DNA of 64,000 bases from Desulfofustis sp. PB-SRB1 (GCA_016722945.1 JAEQMT010000038.1:620001-684000); one strand, 5' to 3'; positions 8,247 to 17,932 are shown, counted from the stretch's first letter. Translations and numbers: made by a program. The notes: generated by a model not told the origin, from the letters alone.

Positions 8247-9947
8247 ATGGCTGAAAGAATTACCATTGATCCGATTACCCGGATCGAAGGTCACCTGAGA
8301 ATTGATGTCGAGGTGGACGGCGGCGCGGTAACTGATGCCTGGTCATCAGGCCAGATGTTCCGCGGTCTCGAGATTATCTTGCAGGGTCGCGACCCGCGCG
8401 ATGCCTGGCACTTCGTGCAGCGCATCTGCGGCGTCTGCACCACGGTGCATGCGCTTGCCTCGGTGCGTGCCGTAGAGGACGCACTGAACCTGCCGATCCC
8501 GCTCAACGCTCAGCTGATCAGAAACCTGGTGCAGGGCATTCACTGTCTGCACGACCATATCGTTCACTTCTACGCCCTGTCCGCCCTTGACTGGGTGGAT
8601 GTGGTCTCCGCCCTGGACGCCGATCCGGTGGCCACTCAGCAGCTGGCGGAATCACTGTCCGACTGGCCGGGCAACAGCGCCAAGCGCTTTGCCGCCGTCC
8701 AGGGGAAAGTAAAAGCCCTGGTGGAAAGCGGCCAGCTTGGTCCCTTTGCCAACGCCTATTGGGGCCACGCCGCCATGAAACTGCCGCCCGAGGCCAACCT
8801 GATGGCCGTATCCCACTACCTGGAAGCCCTCGACTATCAGCGCAAGGCGACCATGGCTCTGGGTGTTATCGGCGGCAAGAACCCGCACGTCCAGAATCTC
8901 GCGGTGGGCGGCGTTGCTACCGCCATCAATCTGGACAACGAGGCCACCCTGAACATGGAGCGGTTGTTCCGGATCAAGGATCTGATTACCGAGGTCAAAG
9001 GATTCGTCGATAACGTCTATATTGTTGATGTTGCCGCGGTCGGTGCTCTGTATGCCGAATGGCTGCCTTACGGCGCCGGTGTCACCAACTATCTGGCCGC
9101 TCCCGATATGCCCACTAATGCGGCGGCCACCGCCTTTGATCTGCCCGGCGGCACCATCATGGGCGGCGATCTGGCCAGCTCCCAGGCGTTTGCCGACTGG
9201 AAAGATGTACGCTTCCGCGACAACGTCGAGGAATCCATCGCCCGCGCCTGGTATGACGGCGACTGGCAGAAGCATCCGTGGCAGGAAGATACCGTTCCCG
9301 CCGCCGGCCAGTGGAATGCCGATGGTCGCTATAGCTGGCTGAAGGCGCCGCGTTTTGAGGGCCAGCCCATGCAGGTGGGACCGCTCTCCCAGATGCTGGT
9401 CGGCTATGCCCAGGGCCATGAGGAGATCGTCAAGCGAGTCAACGGCGCACTCAGCCTGGTGAGCACCATTGCCGGCACCAGGGTCGGCCCCGACGCGCTG
9501 TTCGGCACCATCGGCCGGCATGCCGCCCGCGCGGTTCGCTGCGGCCTGATGGCCGATCTTACCCTCAAAAACTGGCAGATGCTGGTGGACAACCTCAACA
9601 CCGGCGATCTGGATATCTTCAACGCCCCGACCTTCCCGAAAGGCGAACAGCAGGGCGTCGGCATCCACGAAGCGCCGCGTGGACTACTCTCCCACTGGAT
9701 CGTCATTCAGGACGGCGCCATCAAGAACTACCAGTGCGTCGTTCCCTCCACCTGGAATGCCGGGCCGCGTGACGCCCAGGATCAATTGGGCCCCTACGAG
9801 GCCTCCCTTATCGACAACCCGATTGCCGATCCGGAGCGACCGCTGGAGGTTCTGCGTACCATCCACTCATTCGATCCCTGTATTGCCTGCGCGGTTCATA
9901 TGCTTGATCCGGAAGGCCGTGAAGTGATCAATGTCAAGGCGCTCTAA
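8247..9947 (+). CDS. hyaB: [NiFe] hydrogenase large subunit
   Basis: 566 residues, starting at ATG 8247 behind GGAGGAG. It holds the NiFe active site: RICGVC (Cys61, Cys64) and DPCIACAVH (Cys545, Cys548). All four nickel ligands are Cys, so this is not a [NiFeSe] enzyme. The protein ends 15 residues after His551, matching the peptide removed by the maturation protease after nickel insertion (HyaD downstream). With the Tat-tagged small subunit it should be co-exported and oxidise H2 in the periplasm. The gene follows hyaA by 56 bases in one operon. Confidence 0.96.
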   Translation: MAERITIDPITRIEGHLRIDVEVDGGAVTDAWSSGQMFRGLEIILQGRDPRDAWHFVQRICGVCTTVHALASVRAVEDALNLPIPLNAQLIRNLVQGIHCLHDHIVHFYALSALDWVDVVSALDADPVATQQLAESLSDWPGNSAKRFAAVQGKVKALVESGQLGPFANAYWGHAAMKLPPEANLMAVSHYLEALDYQRKATMALGVIGGKNPHVQNLAVGGVATAINLDNEATLNMERLFRIKDLITEVKGFVDNVYIVDVAAVGALYAEWLPYGAGVTNYLAAPDMPTNAAATAFDLPGGTIMGGDLASSQAFADWKDVRFRDNVEESIARAWYDGDWQKHPWQEDTVPAAGQWNADGRYSWLKAPRFEGQPMQVGPLSQMLVGYAQGHEEIVKRVNGALSLVSTIAGTRVGPDALFGTIGRHAARAVRCGLMADLTLKNWQMLVDNLNTGDLDIFNAPTFPKGEQQGVGIHEAPRGLLSHWIVIQDGAIKNYQCVVPSTWNAGPRDAQDQLGPYEASLIDNPIADPERPLEVLRTIHSFDPCIACAVHMLDPEGREVINVKAL

Positions 9948-9970
9948 CCAGCTTCGGCAAGGAGGCATGT

Positions 9971-10615
9971 ATGGCTTATGAAAAGAAAAAGGCCTGGAGC
10001 ATCCTGCTCAGGCTGTACCATTGGGCCTTTGCGCTGTCCATCGTGGCGCTGTGTATCACCGGCTTCTATATCCACGACCCGTGGACGAACACGGTGGCTG
10101 AAGGCAGTCAGAGCTTTGTCATGACCTGGATGCGGTTCATCCACTTCGTGGCCGGCTATGTATTCACCGGCGCCATGCTGGCGAGGATTTTTCTCTATAT
10201 CTTCGGCAACAAATGGGAACGGCTTCCCGAGCAGTTGCCGGTGACCCCGCGCAACATCAAGAACTTCTTCAACACCCTGTTGCGCTACAGCTATATCAAG
10301 GACGACCATGACACCGATCGCCTGGGCCACAACGTGCTGGCCGGAATGACCTATGTCGCGATCATCGTCGCCGCGGTGTTTCAGACCATCAGCGGGTTTT
10401 ATCTGCTGTTTCCGGAAATAGGTACCTGGGAGGTCTATGGGGTGATGATTTTCGGCAGCCAGCAGTATGCCAGGTACATCCACCATCTGTTGATGTGGCT
10501 GTTCATGATTTTTGCCTTTATCCACCTCTATCTTGTCATCTGGAATGACATAAAAGAACCGGAGGGACTCGTTTCCGCGATTTTCACTGGTGTTAAGTTC
10601 CAACATAAGACCTGA
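9971..10615 (+). CDS. hyaC: hydrogenase b-type cytochrome subunit
   Basis: 214 residues with four membrane spans and several membrane His residues fit to hold two b hemes (RLYHWAFA near residue 16, MRFIHFVAGYVF near 55, YIHHLLMWLF near 165, FIHLYLVIW near 182). This is the HyaC/HupC family, which anchors the dimer and passes electrons from the small subunit to quinone. A strong AAGGAGG site lies 23 bases after hyaB. Its stop overlaps the proposed hypF start by 26 bases, which suggests translational coupling. Confidence 0.93.
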   Translation: MAYEKKKAWSILLRLYHWAFALSIVALCITGFYIHDPWTNTVAEGSQSFVMTWMRFIHFVAGYVFTGAMLARIFLYIFGNKWERLPEQLPVTPRNIKNFFNTLLRYSYIKDDHDTDRLGHNVLAGMTYVAIIVAAVFQTISGFYLLFPEIGTWEVYGVMIFGSQQYARYIHHLLMWLFMIFAFIHLYLVIWNDIKEPEGLVSAIFTGVKFQHKT

Positions 10616-12947
10616 GTCTTACCATAACGGGGTCGAAATCCGCGTCCAGGGCATTGTCCAGGGCGTCGGGTTTCGGCCCTTCATTTTTACCCTCGCCACT
10701 CGCTTCGGAGTCGCCGGTTCCGTCACCAACACCAGCACCGGTGTGTACATCAGAGCCCGGGCTGACGAAAAGGCCCTGCATGGGTTTATCGAGGCGATTT
10801 GTGCCGAAGCGCCACCTTTAGCGAAGATTCACGAACTTACCTGGGAGGAACTGCCGGAGCCATTGGCGGCAGACTCTTTCACCATCAGCGCCAGCGGCGG
10901 CGGCGAAAGTGCCAGCGCCATCATCCCGCCCGACATTGCTCTGTGTGAGGATTGCCGCGGTGAACTGATTGATCCCGCCGATCGTCGCTACCGCTATCCG
11001 TTTATCAACTGCACCAATTGTGGTCCCCGTTTTTCCATTGTGAAAACCATACCGTACGACCGGCCAAAAACCTCTATGGAGGTTTTTCCGATGTGCGAGC
11101 AGTGCTTATCCGAATATGAAAACCCCACCGATCGCCGGTTCCATGCGCAACCCAACGCCTGTGAACGGTGCGGGCCGTCGCTGAGCTGGCACGATGGTAC
11201 CGGCGAGAAAATAGTGGTGGACGATGTTATCGACAGTGGTGTAGCAGCGCTGAAGGATGGTAAGATAATCGCCCTGCGTGGTCTGGGGGGATTTCATCTC
11301 TGTGCCGACGGCTGCTCGGAGCAGGCGGTGGAAACATTGCGGCGTCGCAAGCACCGGCCGCACAAACCGCTGGCCATCATGGTTGCTGATCTGGAGGCGG
11401 CGGCCAGGCTATGCCGGCTGAGTCAGGAAGAAGCGGCCACCCTGCAGGGCCCCGAACATCCCATTGCCCTGCTCAAACCGTTGCCGGACTCGGTACTGGC
11501 CGCCAACCTCGCCCCGGCCATGAACGATATCGGGGTTATGCTGCCCTACACCCCGCTCCATCATCTCCTCTTTGCCCATCCTGACTGCCCGCCCGCCCTG
11601 GTAATGACCAGCGGTAACATGAGCGGTGAGCCGATCTGCACCAGCATCACCGACGCCATAGCCAGGCTTTCGCCCATTGCCGACAATTTTCTCCTGCATA
11701 ACCGTGATATCGTCACCCGGGTGGACGATTCCGTGGTTAAGAAAATGGCCGGCGCCACCCGGCTGCTGCGCCGAGCCAGAGGCTATGTTCCCAGCCCGCT
11801 GCTGGTGCCGTATGAGCTCCCCGATATCATCGGCTGCGGGGGTGGTCTTAAATCCACCTTCAGCCTGGCGCGTGGAAAAACAATCTTTCCCAGCCAGCAT
11901 ATTGGCGATCTCTTTAATCAGTTCTCTTTTGATTTCTACCTGGAATCCATCGACAATCTCAAACGGCTCCTGCGGATCGAACCGGCAGTGGCGGCCTGTG
12001 ACCTGCACCCGGATTATCTGAGCACCCGCCATGCCGAGAGCATCGGCCTGCCGCTCTACCGCATTCAGCATCATCATGCCCATGCGGTTGCGGTTATGGC
12101 CGAGCATGGCATCACTGAACCGGTGCTGGCGGTGGTGCTTGACGGCACCGGCTTTGGCCCGGACGCGACGATCTGGGGCGGTGAAATTCTGCGGGTCGGG
12201 CTCACCGATTACACTCGCCTTGGGGCGCTTGAGACAACGGTTTTACCGGGTGGAGAGAAGGCGGCGGAAGAACCGTGGCGGATGGCGCTGGCGTATCTCC
12301 ATGTATTGCGAGGCAACCATGCGGCAGACAGCGATCTGCTGGCGGGCATCGACCGTGACAGTCGCCGCGCCATTGTCGAGATGATCGAAAAAGAGATAAA
12401 CTGCCCCCGGAACACAAGCTGTGGGCGGCTTTTTGATGCGGTGGCGGCACTTCTGGGGCTGAATCTTAGGGCGAGTTTTGAGGGCCAGGCAGCCATGCAG
12501 CTGGAGGCCTGCGCCGAACCCGTGGTGGCAGGTGAGCGCCTTGCCCGGTTGCTCAGCGAAGCGGCCGAATCGGCCGGTGATTTTATTCTGGCCGATGAAG
12601 AGATATCCCGCATCCGCTCAACGCACATGGTCGAGCGGGTGGTTGAAGGACTTACCAGCGGTGTCGATAGAGCGACCATCGCCGCCGGATTTCACATTGA
12701 CCTGATCAGTGCCATCAGCCATCTGGTGGCCGAGCTCGGCGCCACCCATCAGCTTAAGCAGGTGGTCTTGACCGGGGGATGTCTGCAAAATCGAATAATT
12801 ATGGAAGGCTTATTCTTTACTCTGGGCGAACGCGGCTTTACTGTACATAGTGGAACATCAATTCCGGTCAACGATGGCGGCATCTCGATCGGTCAAGCAG
12901 TTATTGGAGGTTTACGACATGTGTCTGGCAGTGCCCATGCGGGTTGA
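10590..12947 (+). CDS. hypF: carbamoyltransferase HypF
   Basis: 785 residues, full length. An acylphosphatase domain comes first (VQGIVQGVGFRPFI, residues about 18-95), then two zinc-finger-like CxxC groups (CEDCRGEL, CTNCGPRF, CEQCLSEY, CERCGPS, residues 110-190), a YrdC-like domain (residues 200-385) and a Kae1-like domain (VLDGTGFGPDATIWGGE near residue 515). HypF makes the thiocarbamate on HypE from carbamoyl phosphate and ATP, the source of the active-site CN ligands. GTG 10590 is the furthest upstream start and lies within hyaC; no good internal start is seen before the acylphosphatase domain, so the exact start is uncertain. Confidence 0.94.
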   Translation: MLSSNIRPESYHNGVEIRVQGIVQGVGFRPFIFTLATRFGVAGSVTNTSTGVYIRARADEKALHGFIEAICAEAPPLAKIHELTWEELPEPLAADSFTISASGGGESASAIIPPDIALCEDCRGELIDPADRRYRYPFINCTNCGPRFSIVKTIPYDRPKTSMEVFPMCEQCLSEYENPTDRRFHAQPNACERCGPSLSWHDGTGEKIVVDDVIDSGVAALKDGKIIALRGLGGFHLCADGCSEQAVETLRRRKHRPHKPLAIMVADLEAAARLCRLSQEEAATLQGPEHPIALLKPLPDSVLAANLAPAMNDIGVMLPYTPLHHLLFAHPDCPPALVMTSGNMSGEPICTSITDAIARLSPIADNFLLHNRDIVTRVDDSVVKKMAGATRLLRRARGYVPSPLLVPYELPDIIGCGGGLKSTFSLARGKTIFPSQHIGDLFNQFSFDFYLESIDNLKRLLRIEPAVAACDLHPDYLSTRHAESIGLPLYRIQHHHAHAVAVMAEHGITEPVLAVVLDGTGFGPDATIWGGEILRVGLTDYTRLGALETTVLPGGEKAAEEPWRMALAYLHVLRGNHAADSDLLAGIDRDSRRAIVEMIEKEINCPRNTSCGRLFDAVAALLGLNLRASFEGQAAMQLEACAEPVVAGERLARLLSEAAESAGDFILADEEISRIRSTHMVERVVEGLTSGVDRATIAAGFHIDLISAISHLVAELGATHQLKQVVLTGGCLQNRIIMEGLFFTLGERGFTVHSGTSIPVNDGGISIGQAVIGGLRHVSGSAHAG

Positions 12948-13194
12948 AGAAATAAAAGGCGACCCGGAAGATTTCACTCAGGATCAGATTGCCCGGGTCG
13001 ACATGGACGGGGTTTCCACCACCGTTCGTCTTGACGTGGTTGACCGATGGCCGGAAGTGGGTGATTACGTTATCGTCCATGCCGGTTTTGCCATCCACAG
13101 CCTGGATGAAGCAGAGGCCAAGAAGAATATCGAATTGATCAGAGAACTGGCGTCGCATATGCCGCCCGAGCTACTGATGGCCGATGGTAGTTGA
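12919..13194 (+). CDS. hypC: hydrogenase assembly chaperone HypC
   Basis: 91 residues. Starts at ATG 12919 with TTGGAGG upstream, giving the required N-terminus MCLAVPM, where Cys2 carries the Fe(CN)2CO unit after Met removal; the longer frame beginning at 12850 would bury this Cys. It forms a complex with HypD and hands iron to the large subunit. Its first 29 bases overlap the end of hypF, and its stop overlaps the hypD start (TGATG). Confidence 0.95.
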   Translation: MCLAVPMRVEEIKGDPEDFTQDQIARVDMDGVSTTVRLDVVDRWPEVGDYVIVHAGFAIHSLDEAEAKKNIELIRELASHMPPELLMADGS

Positions 13195-14291
13195 TGAAGT
13201 TCGTCGATGAATATCGCCACGGTGATCTTGTCAAACCGCTGGCGGAGAGGCTCCGAAACACCACCATAACCAGGCCGGTGCGGGTGATGGAGGTATGCGG
13301 CACCCACACCATGTCCATTTTCCGCAGCGGGGTGCGTACCATCATGCCCGCGGGCATGGAGATTGTCTCCGGTCCGGGCTGCCCGGTGTGTGTTACCTCG
13401 GCTTCACACATGGACGCCTTCATCGAAATGGCCGGGAAAAAAGACGTCCGGGTGGCCATTTACGGTGATCTCTTCCGGGTACCCGGCACCCACGGCTCGC
13501 TGGCCCAGGCCAGTGCAAAGGGAGCCACCGTCGATATTGTCTACTCCGCCATGGACGCACTGGAAAGGGCACGGCAGCATCCCAATGAGCTGGTTGTATT
13601 TTTGGGAGTCGGTTTTGAGACAACTACCCCGGGAATCGCCGCCACCATTATGGCGGCAGCCCGTGAAAACATTGATAATTTTTGCGTGTTCTCCACCCAG
13701 AAGGTGATCCCCGGCCCACTGGATGCCCTCATGCAAGACCCGGAGCTTTCCATCGACGGGCTGATCTGCCCCGGCCATGTATCCGCCATTATCGGCGCCA
13801 AGGCGTACCAGCCGTTTGTCGATAGCTACGGTCTGGCCTGCGTGGTCGCCGGTTTTGAGCCGGCCGACCTGCTCAAGGCACTACTCCTGTTGAGCGAACA
13901 GATCAACGAGGGGACGCCGAGGGTAGACAACATCTATCCGCGCGTGGTCTCCTGGGAGGGTAATCAGCGGGCCATAGCAATGATGGACGAGGTGTTCGAA
14001 CCGGTCGATATGCAGTGGCGCGGCCTCGGGGTGATCCCGGCAAGCGGTTTGGGCATCCGGGACACCTATCGCCAGTTCGACGCCCAGAAGCGGCTGTCCA
14101 TCACCCTGCCCGAGGCTCACGAACCAAAGGGTTGCCTGTGCGGTAAGGTGCTGAAAGGAATCACCACTCCGCCCCACTGCCCCCTGTTCGGTACCCGCTG
14201 CACACCGGCAACACCGGTGGGACCGTGTATGGTATCAAGTGAAGGGACATGTGCTGCCTATCACAAATATGGCCAATCTGAATCCATCTGA
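13194..14291 (+). CDS. hypD: hydrogenase iron-center assembly protein HypD
   Basis: 365 residues. Family motifs are present: VMEVCGTHTMSIFRSG (residues 30-45), GPGCPVCVT, LGVGFETTTP, and the C-terminal Cys group CLCGKVLKG...CPLFGTRCTP...GPCMVSSEGTCAAYH that binds the 4Fe-4S cluster. With HypC it is the scaffold on which CN and CO are placed on iron. ATG 13194 overlaps the hypC stop by one base; a TTG immediately upstream is less likely. Confidence 0.95.
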   Translation: MKFVDEYRHGDLVKPLAERLRNTTITRPVRVMEVCGTHTMSIFRSGVRTIMPAGMEIVSGPGCPVCVTSASHMDAFIEMAGKKDVRVAIYGDLFRVPGTHGSLAQASAKGATVDIVYSAMDALERARQHPNELVVFLGVGFETTTPGIAATIMAAARENIDNFCVFSTQKVIPGPLDALMQDPELSIDGLICPGHVSAIIGAKAYQPFVDSYGLACVVAGFEPADLLKALLLLSEQINEGTPRVDNIYPRVVSWEGNQRAIAMMDEVFEPVDMQWRGLGVIPASGLGIRDTYRQFDAQKRLSITLPEAHEPKGCLCGKVLKGITTPPHCPLFGTRCTPATPVGPCMVSSEGTCAAYHKYGQSESI

Positions 14292-14369
14292 CACCTTACT
14301 TATCCGGTTATTGAACTAAATCAAATGGCAGTTGGCCCCCAATCCGGGTCACGTTTCTCACCACATCCC

Positions 14370-15380
14370 ATGAAAGAGCCAACCATTCTTCTTGATCACG
14401 GCAGTGGCGGCTTGGCCAGCCAGGAACTGATCAGCGAAGTGTTCGTCAAACACCTGGGAAACCCTGTCTTAAACGATATGGAAGACAGCGCCGTGCTTGC
14501 CGCCCAATCCGGCAGACTGGCCTTTACCACCGACAGCTATGTGGTCGACCCGCTCTTTTTCCCCGGTGGCGACATCGGCTGCCTGGCGGTGCACGGCACG
14601 ATTAATGATCTTGCCATGCGCGGCGCCAGGCCGATCTGCCTGAGCCTGGGCTTCATTCTCGAAGAGGGTTTCGCCCTTGCCGAATTGACCCGCATCGTCA
14701 GCTCAATCAGTGCCGCCACCCGGGCCTGCGAAGTGCCCATCGTCACCGGTGACACCAAGGTGGTACCGCGGGGCAAGGCGGACAAGGTATTTATCAATAC
14801 CTCCGGTATCGGCGTAATCGACGAGACCATCGAGTTATCGGCCGGAAAAGTGCGGCCGGGTGATACCATCATCGTCTCAGGCTCCATCGGTGATCACGGC
14901 ATCACCATCATGACCAGACGAGCCGGCCTGAGCCTGGGCGGAGACCTGCACTCCGACACCATGCCCCTGCATCGACTCACCGCTCACGTGTTAGCCGCCG
15001 TGCCCGGCGCCGTTCATGCCATGCGCGATCCTACCCGGGGCGGGGTGGCCACCACCTTGAACGAAATTGCCGCCCGCGCCGGTGCTACCATCGTTTTGGA
15101 AGATGAATTGCTGCCGATCAGGGCCGAGGTTCGTGCCGCCTGTGAAATCCTCGGCCTTGAACCGCTCTATCTCGCCAATGAAGGAAAGTGTCTGGCGGCC
15201 GTGGCGGGCGATCAGGCCGATGCGGTGGTGGAAGCCATGCGGGCTACCACCGAGGGTAAAGAGGCCCGGATCATCGGGCGGGTGGAAGCGGGCAGTGCCC
15301 GGGTGGTGATCAACACTCCCATCGGCGGCAGCCGTATCGTTACCGCCCTGCATGGCGAACCATTGCCGCGAATCTGTTAA
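14370..15380 (+). CDS. hypE: carbamoyl dehydratase HypE
   Basis: About 336 residues of the PurM/SelD-like fold. It opens ILLDHGSGGLASQELI, has the ATP-binding DSYVVDPLFFPGGDIG and VHGTINDLAMRGA, and ends PRIC, with the C-terminal Cys that receives the carbamoyl group from HypF and is dehydrated to thiocyanate. I prefer ATG 14370 because homologues start just before HGSGG; ATG 14325 would add 15 residues. Neither has a convincing ribosome site. A gap of about 78 bases follows hypD. Confidence 0.93.
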   Translation: MKEPTILLDHGSGGLASQELISEVFVKHLGNPVLNDMEDSAVLAAQSGRLAFTTDSYVVDPLFFPGGDIGCLAVHGTINDLAMRGARPICLSLGFILEEGFALAELTRIVSSISAATRACEVPIVTGDTKVVPRGKADKVFINTSGIGVIDETIELSAGKVRPGDTIIVSGSIGDHGITIMTRRAGLSLGGDLHSDTMPLHRLTAHVLAAVPGAVHAMRDPTRGGVATTLNEIAARAGATIVLEDELLPIRAEVRAACEILGLEPLYLANEGKCLAAVAGDQADAVVEAMRATTEGKEARIIGRVEAGSARVVINTPIGGSRIVTALHGEPLPRIC

Positions 15381-15392
15381 GAGGGCGTCCCC

Positions 15393-15881
15393 ATGGAAAA
15401 AAAAATCGGCGTACTCGGCGTCGGCAACCTCATTGTCGGTGATGAAGGTTTCGGCCTGCATACCATCTATTACCTGCAGAATCATTACCGCTTTCCCGAC
15501 CACGTCGAACTTATGGACGGGGGCACCGCCGGCCTCTACCTGAGCCCCTTCCTGGAAGAGTGCGATCCGGTGCTGGTTGTGGATGTGGTTGATATCGACG
15601 CGGAGCCCGGCTCCATGCACTATTTCAGCAACGAGGACGTCAAGGCGGGAAGATTCAGCACCCGTATGTCACCCCATCAGCTTGGCCTTCTTGAAATCCT
15701 CGAGATCTGCAAACTGCGCGATGCGGCACCGGCTGTTATGGAATTTTATTGCGTAGTGCCGCACACCCTGGAGACGACCACTGAACTCTCCGCCGTGGTT
15801 GCCCCCCGCGTCAAAGAAATGGCCGAAATCATCCTCAAGCGGCTGAGTGATTTCGGGGTCACGCCAGAGCCGCTGAGTTGA
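15393..15881 (+). CDS. hyaD: hydrogenase maturation protease
   Basis: 162 residues, HyaD/HybD-type endopeptidase: GVGNLIVGDEGFGLH near residues 9-23 contains the first metal-binding Glu/Asp, and LVVDVVDIDAEPG near residue 62 the second. It should cut the 15-residue tail after His551 of the large subunit once nickel is bound. It lies 12 bases after hypE within the operon. Confidence 0.92.
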   Translation: MEKKIGVLGVGNLIVGDEGFGLHTIYYLQNHYRFPDHVELMDGGTAGLYLSPFLEECDPVLVVDVVDIDAEPGSMHYFSNEDVKAGRFSTRMSPHQLGLLEILEICKLRDAAPAVMEFYCVVPHTLETTTELSAVVAPRVKEMAEIILKRLSDFGVTPEPLS

Positions 15882-15890
15882 GCCGTTATC

Positions 15891-16238
15891 ATGCATGAGA
15901 TGTCTCTGATGCAGTCGCTGTTTGACCAGCTCCGTCAGCTTGCCGCCGAACATGAAGCCACCCGGGTGATAAAAGTGACCATGGTCATCGGACCGCTCTC
16001 CGGCGTGGTGGTCGAATCGCTTCAATTCGGCTTTTCGGTGCTGGCCAAACAGAGCCCGCTGACGGCATCGGCGACCCTCGAAGTGGTGCTGCCGCCGGTG
16101 GACTATCGCTGCAGTGATTGCGGCGCCGTTGAAAAGGGGGTAAAAAGCCGCCCTGAGGTTTGTCCAAGGTGCGGCGACACCCTGCTTATTGCCGAGGGTG
16201 GCAACGAATTGATACTGCAACAGGTGGAAATGGAATAG
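15891..16238 (+). CDS. hypA: nickel incorporation protein HypA
   Basis: 115 residues. The N-terminal MHEMSL holds the nickel-binding Met-His-Glu, and two CxxC pairs (CSDCG, CPRCG; residues about 73-95) form the zinc site. It delivers nickel to the large subunit together with HypB, which follows directly. The start lies 9 bases after hyaD. Confidence 0.94.
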   Translation: MHEMSLMQSLFDQLRQLAAEHEATRVIKVTMVIGPLSGVVVESLQFGFSVLAKQSPLTASATLEVVLPPVDYRCSDCGAVEKGVKSRPEVCPRCGDTLLIAEGGNELILQQVEME

Positions 16239-16265
16239 GCGCCATCAGCTATTGGAGGTTACCAT

Positions 16266-16985
16266 ATGAAACAAAATGATAGAGATACGGGCGGCGAGTC
16301 AATTGCCGATGCCGAGAGCATCGTCGTCAACCCGAACCAGTCGCTCTTTGATGCCAACGATGAAATCGCCCAGGAAAACCGGCGCCGCTTTGCCGCCGCC
16401 GGAGTGGTGACATTGAACCTTATCTCATCGCCCGGATCCGGCAAAACCACCCTGCTTGAAAAAACCATCGAAACCATCGGCACCGACGTCAAGATCGGGG
16501 TAATCGAGGGCGATATAGAGACGGAGCGCGATGCCGAGCGTATTCGCGCCAAAGGGGTGCCGGTGATTCAGTTGACCACCGGCGGCGCCTGCCACCTGGA
16601 CGGGGCCATGATTCAGCGCGGCTTCGAGGAATTGCGGGCCCAGCCGGGCGGCGATGCCATCAATCTCCTGATTATTGAAAACGTCGGCAACCTGGTATGC
16701 CCGGCCTCTTTCGATCTGGGAGAAACGCAGCGGGTAGTGCTGGTATCGGTCCCCGAAGGACCCGACAAGCCGGCCAAATACCCCAAGGCCTTTACCTCTT
16801 CCCAGGTATTTCTCATCACCAAGACCGACCTGCTGCCCTACTTCGACTTTGCCGTTCAGGACGCCACCAATGACGCCATCAAGCTCAACCCGGCCCTTAC
16901 TATTATGGCATTGTCAGCGGTAAACGGGGACGGACTTTCAGCCTGGCACGAATACCTGAAAAAGATGGTGGCCGGATCCTCATAA
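16266..16985 (+). CDS. hypB: hydrogenase nickel GTPase HypB
   Basis: 239 residues. The Walker A motif is SSPGSGKTT (residues about 53-61), the switch region EGDIETERDA, the metal-binding GGACHLD near residue 108, and the NKxD-type motif reads TKTD. There is no His-rich nickel-storage tail and no CxxCGC motif at the N-terminus, so high-affinity nickel storage is not indicated. It is the last gene of the hydrogenase operon and ends two bases from the convergent hemC stop. TTGGAGG precedes ATG. Confidence 0.95.
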   Translation: MKQNDRDTGGESIADAESIVVNPNQSLFDANDEIAQENRRRFAAAGVVTLNLISSPGSGKTTLLEKTIETIGTDVKIGVIEGDIETERDAERIRAKGVPVIQLTTGGACHLDGAMIQRGFEELRAQPGGDAINLLIIENVGNLVCPASFDLGETQRVVLVSVPEGPDKPAKYPKAFTSSQVFLITKTDLLPYFDFAVQDATNDAIKLNPALTIMALSAVNGDGLSAWHEYLKKMVAGSS

Positions 16986-16987
16986 CT

Positions 16988-17932
16988 TCAAGCTTCCGGG
17001 GCTTGCTGGGCGCCGCGGATCGCGGCCAGCACCTCCCGACCGCCGCCGGTCAGGATCTTCTCGCCCATTGCAGTCCCCATCGAGACCGCCTCATCTTTTT
17101 TCCCGCGCACCGTCTCCACCATCATCCAGGAACCGTCCAGGTTGGTGAGCCCGGCCACCAGGGTAAGGATATCGCCGTCGAGGGTGGCATGGCCAAAGAC
17201 GGGAATCGAACACCCCCCCTGCAAGCGCCCCAGAAAGGCACGCTCGGCCAGCAGACAATATTCGCTGTCGCCATCGTTGACGATATCACGAATCAATGCT
17301 CGTTTATGCTCCGGCAGTGAGGTTGCGGCCTCCACGGCAATGCAGCCCTGGCCCACCGGCGGCACGAACTGCTCCACCGCAAATTCATGGACGATACGGT
17401 GCTCAAACCCCATTCGCTTCACCCCGGCATAGGCCAGCATCAGCGCATCACAATCGCCCGCCTCGAGCTTGGCCAGCCGGGTCTGGAGATTGCCGCGCAT
17501 GGGGGTCACCTCGATATGTGGATACACCCGTTTCAGGAGCGCCGCCCGCCGCACCGATGAGGTGCCGATTCGCATCGGCCGGGCGGCAAGATCAACCCGC
17601 CCCCCTGTCTCGCTGCCGACAAGTACATCGTGGCATTGTTCTCGAAGGCTGAAGGCAATCAGCTCGAAACCTTCCGGCAATTGCGACTGCATATCCTTGG
17701 CACTGTGGACGGCGATATCGGTAACACCGCCGGCCAGTTGTTCTTCCAATTCCTCGGTGAACACGCCCTTGCTGCCGATCTTGGCGATGGAACGATCCAG
17801 TATCTGATCGCCCCTGGTCTCGATGGCGTCGATGACCGTATCGACTCCCTGTTCATTGAGCAAGCCGGCAACGAATTCACTTTGCCACATGGCCAGTTTA
17901 CTTTTTCTCGAACCGATCCTGATTGTTGTCAT
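16988..17932 (-). CDS. hemC: hydroxymethylbilane synthase (porphobilinogen deaminase)
   Basis: 314 residues, full length. Opens IRIGSRKSKLAMWQSEFV, contains VHSAKDMQ near residue 77, RIGTSSVRRAALL near 120 and the cofactor Cys in LQGGCSIPV near residue 240, to which the dipyrromethane is bound. It joins four porphobilinogen molecules on the way to uroporphyrinogen III, the common precursor of heme, siroheme and B12. It is convergent with hypB; pgeF lies upstream on the same strand with a gap of about 60 bases. Confidence 0.96.
   Translation of the reverse strand: MTTIRIGSRKSKLAMWQSEFVAGLLNEQGVDTVIDAIETRGDQILDRSIAKIGSKGVFTEELEEQLAGGVTDIAVHSAKDMQSQLPEGFELIAFSLREQCHDVLVGSETGGRVDLAARPMRIGTSSVRRAALLKRVYPHIEVTPMRGNLQTRLAKLEAGDCDALMLAYAGVKRMGFEHRIVHEFAVEQFVPPVGQGCIAVEAATSLPEHKRALIRDIVNDGDSEYCLLAERAFLGRLQGGCSIPVFGHATLDGDILTLVAGLTNLDGSWMMVETVRGKKDEAVSMGTAMGEKILTGGGREVLAAIRGAQQAPEA

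Noticed and set aside
8652-9668. A 338-codon minus-strand frame opposite hyaB, and similar ones opposite hyaA and glpD
   Set aside because: Shadow frames in GC-rich genes with low-complexity translations and no ribosome sites.
9873-9905. Possible selenocysteine ligand in the hydrogenase
   Set aside because: The motif is DPCIACAVH with ordinary Cys codons, so it is a [NiFe], not [NiFeSe], enzyme.
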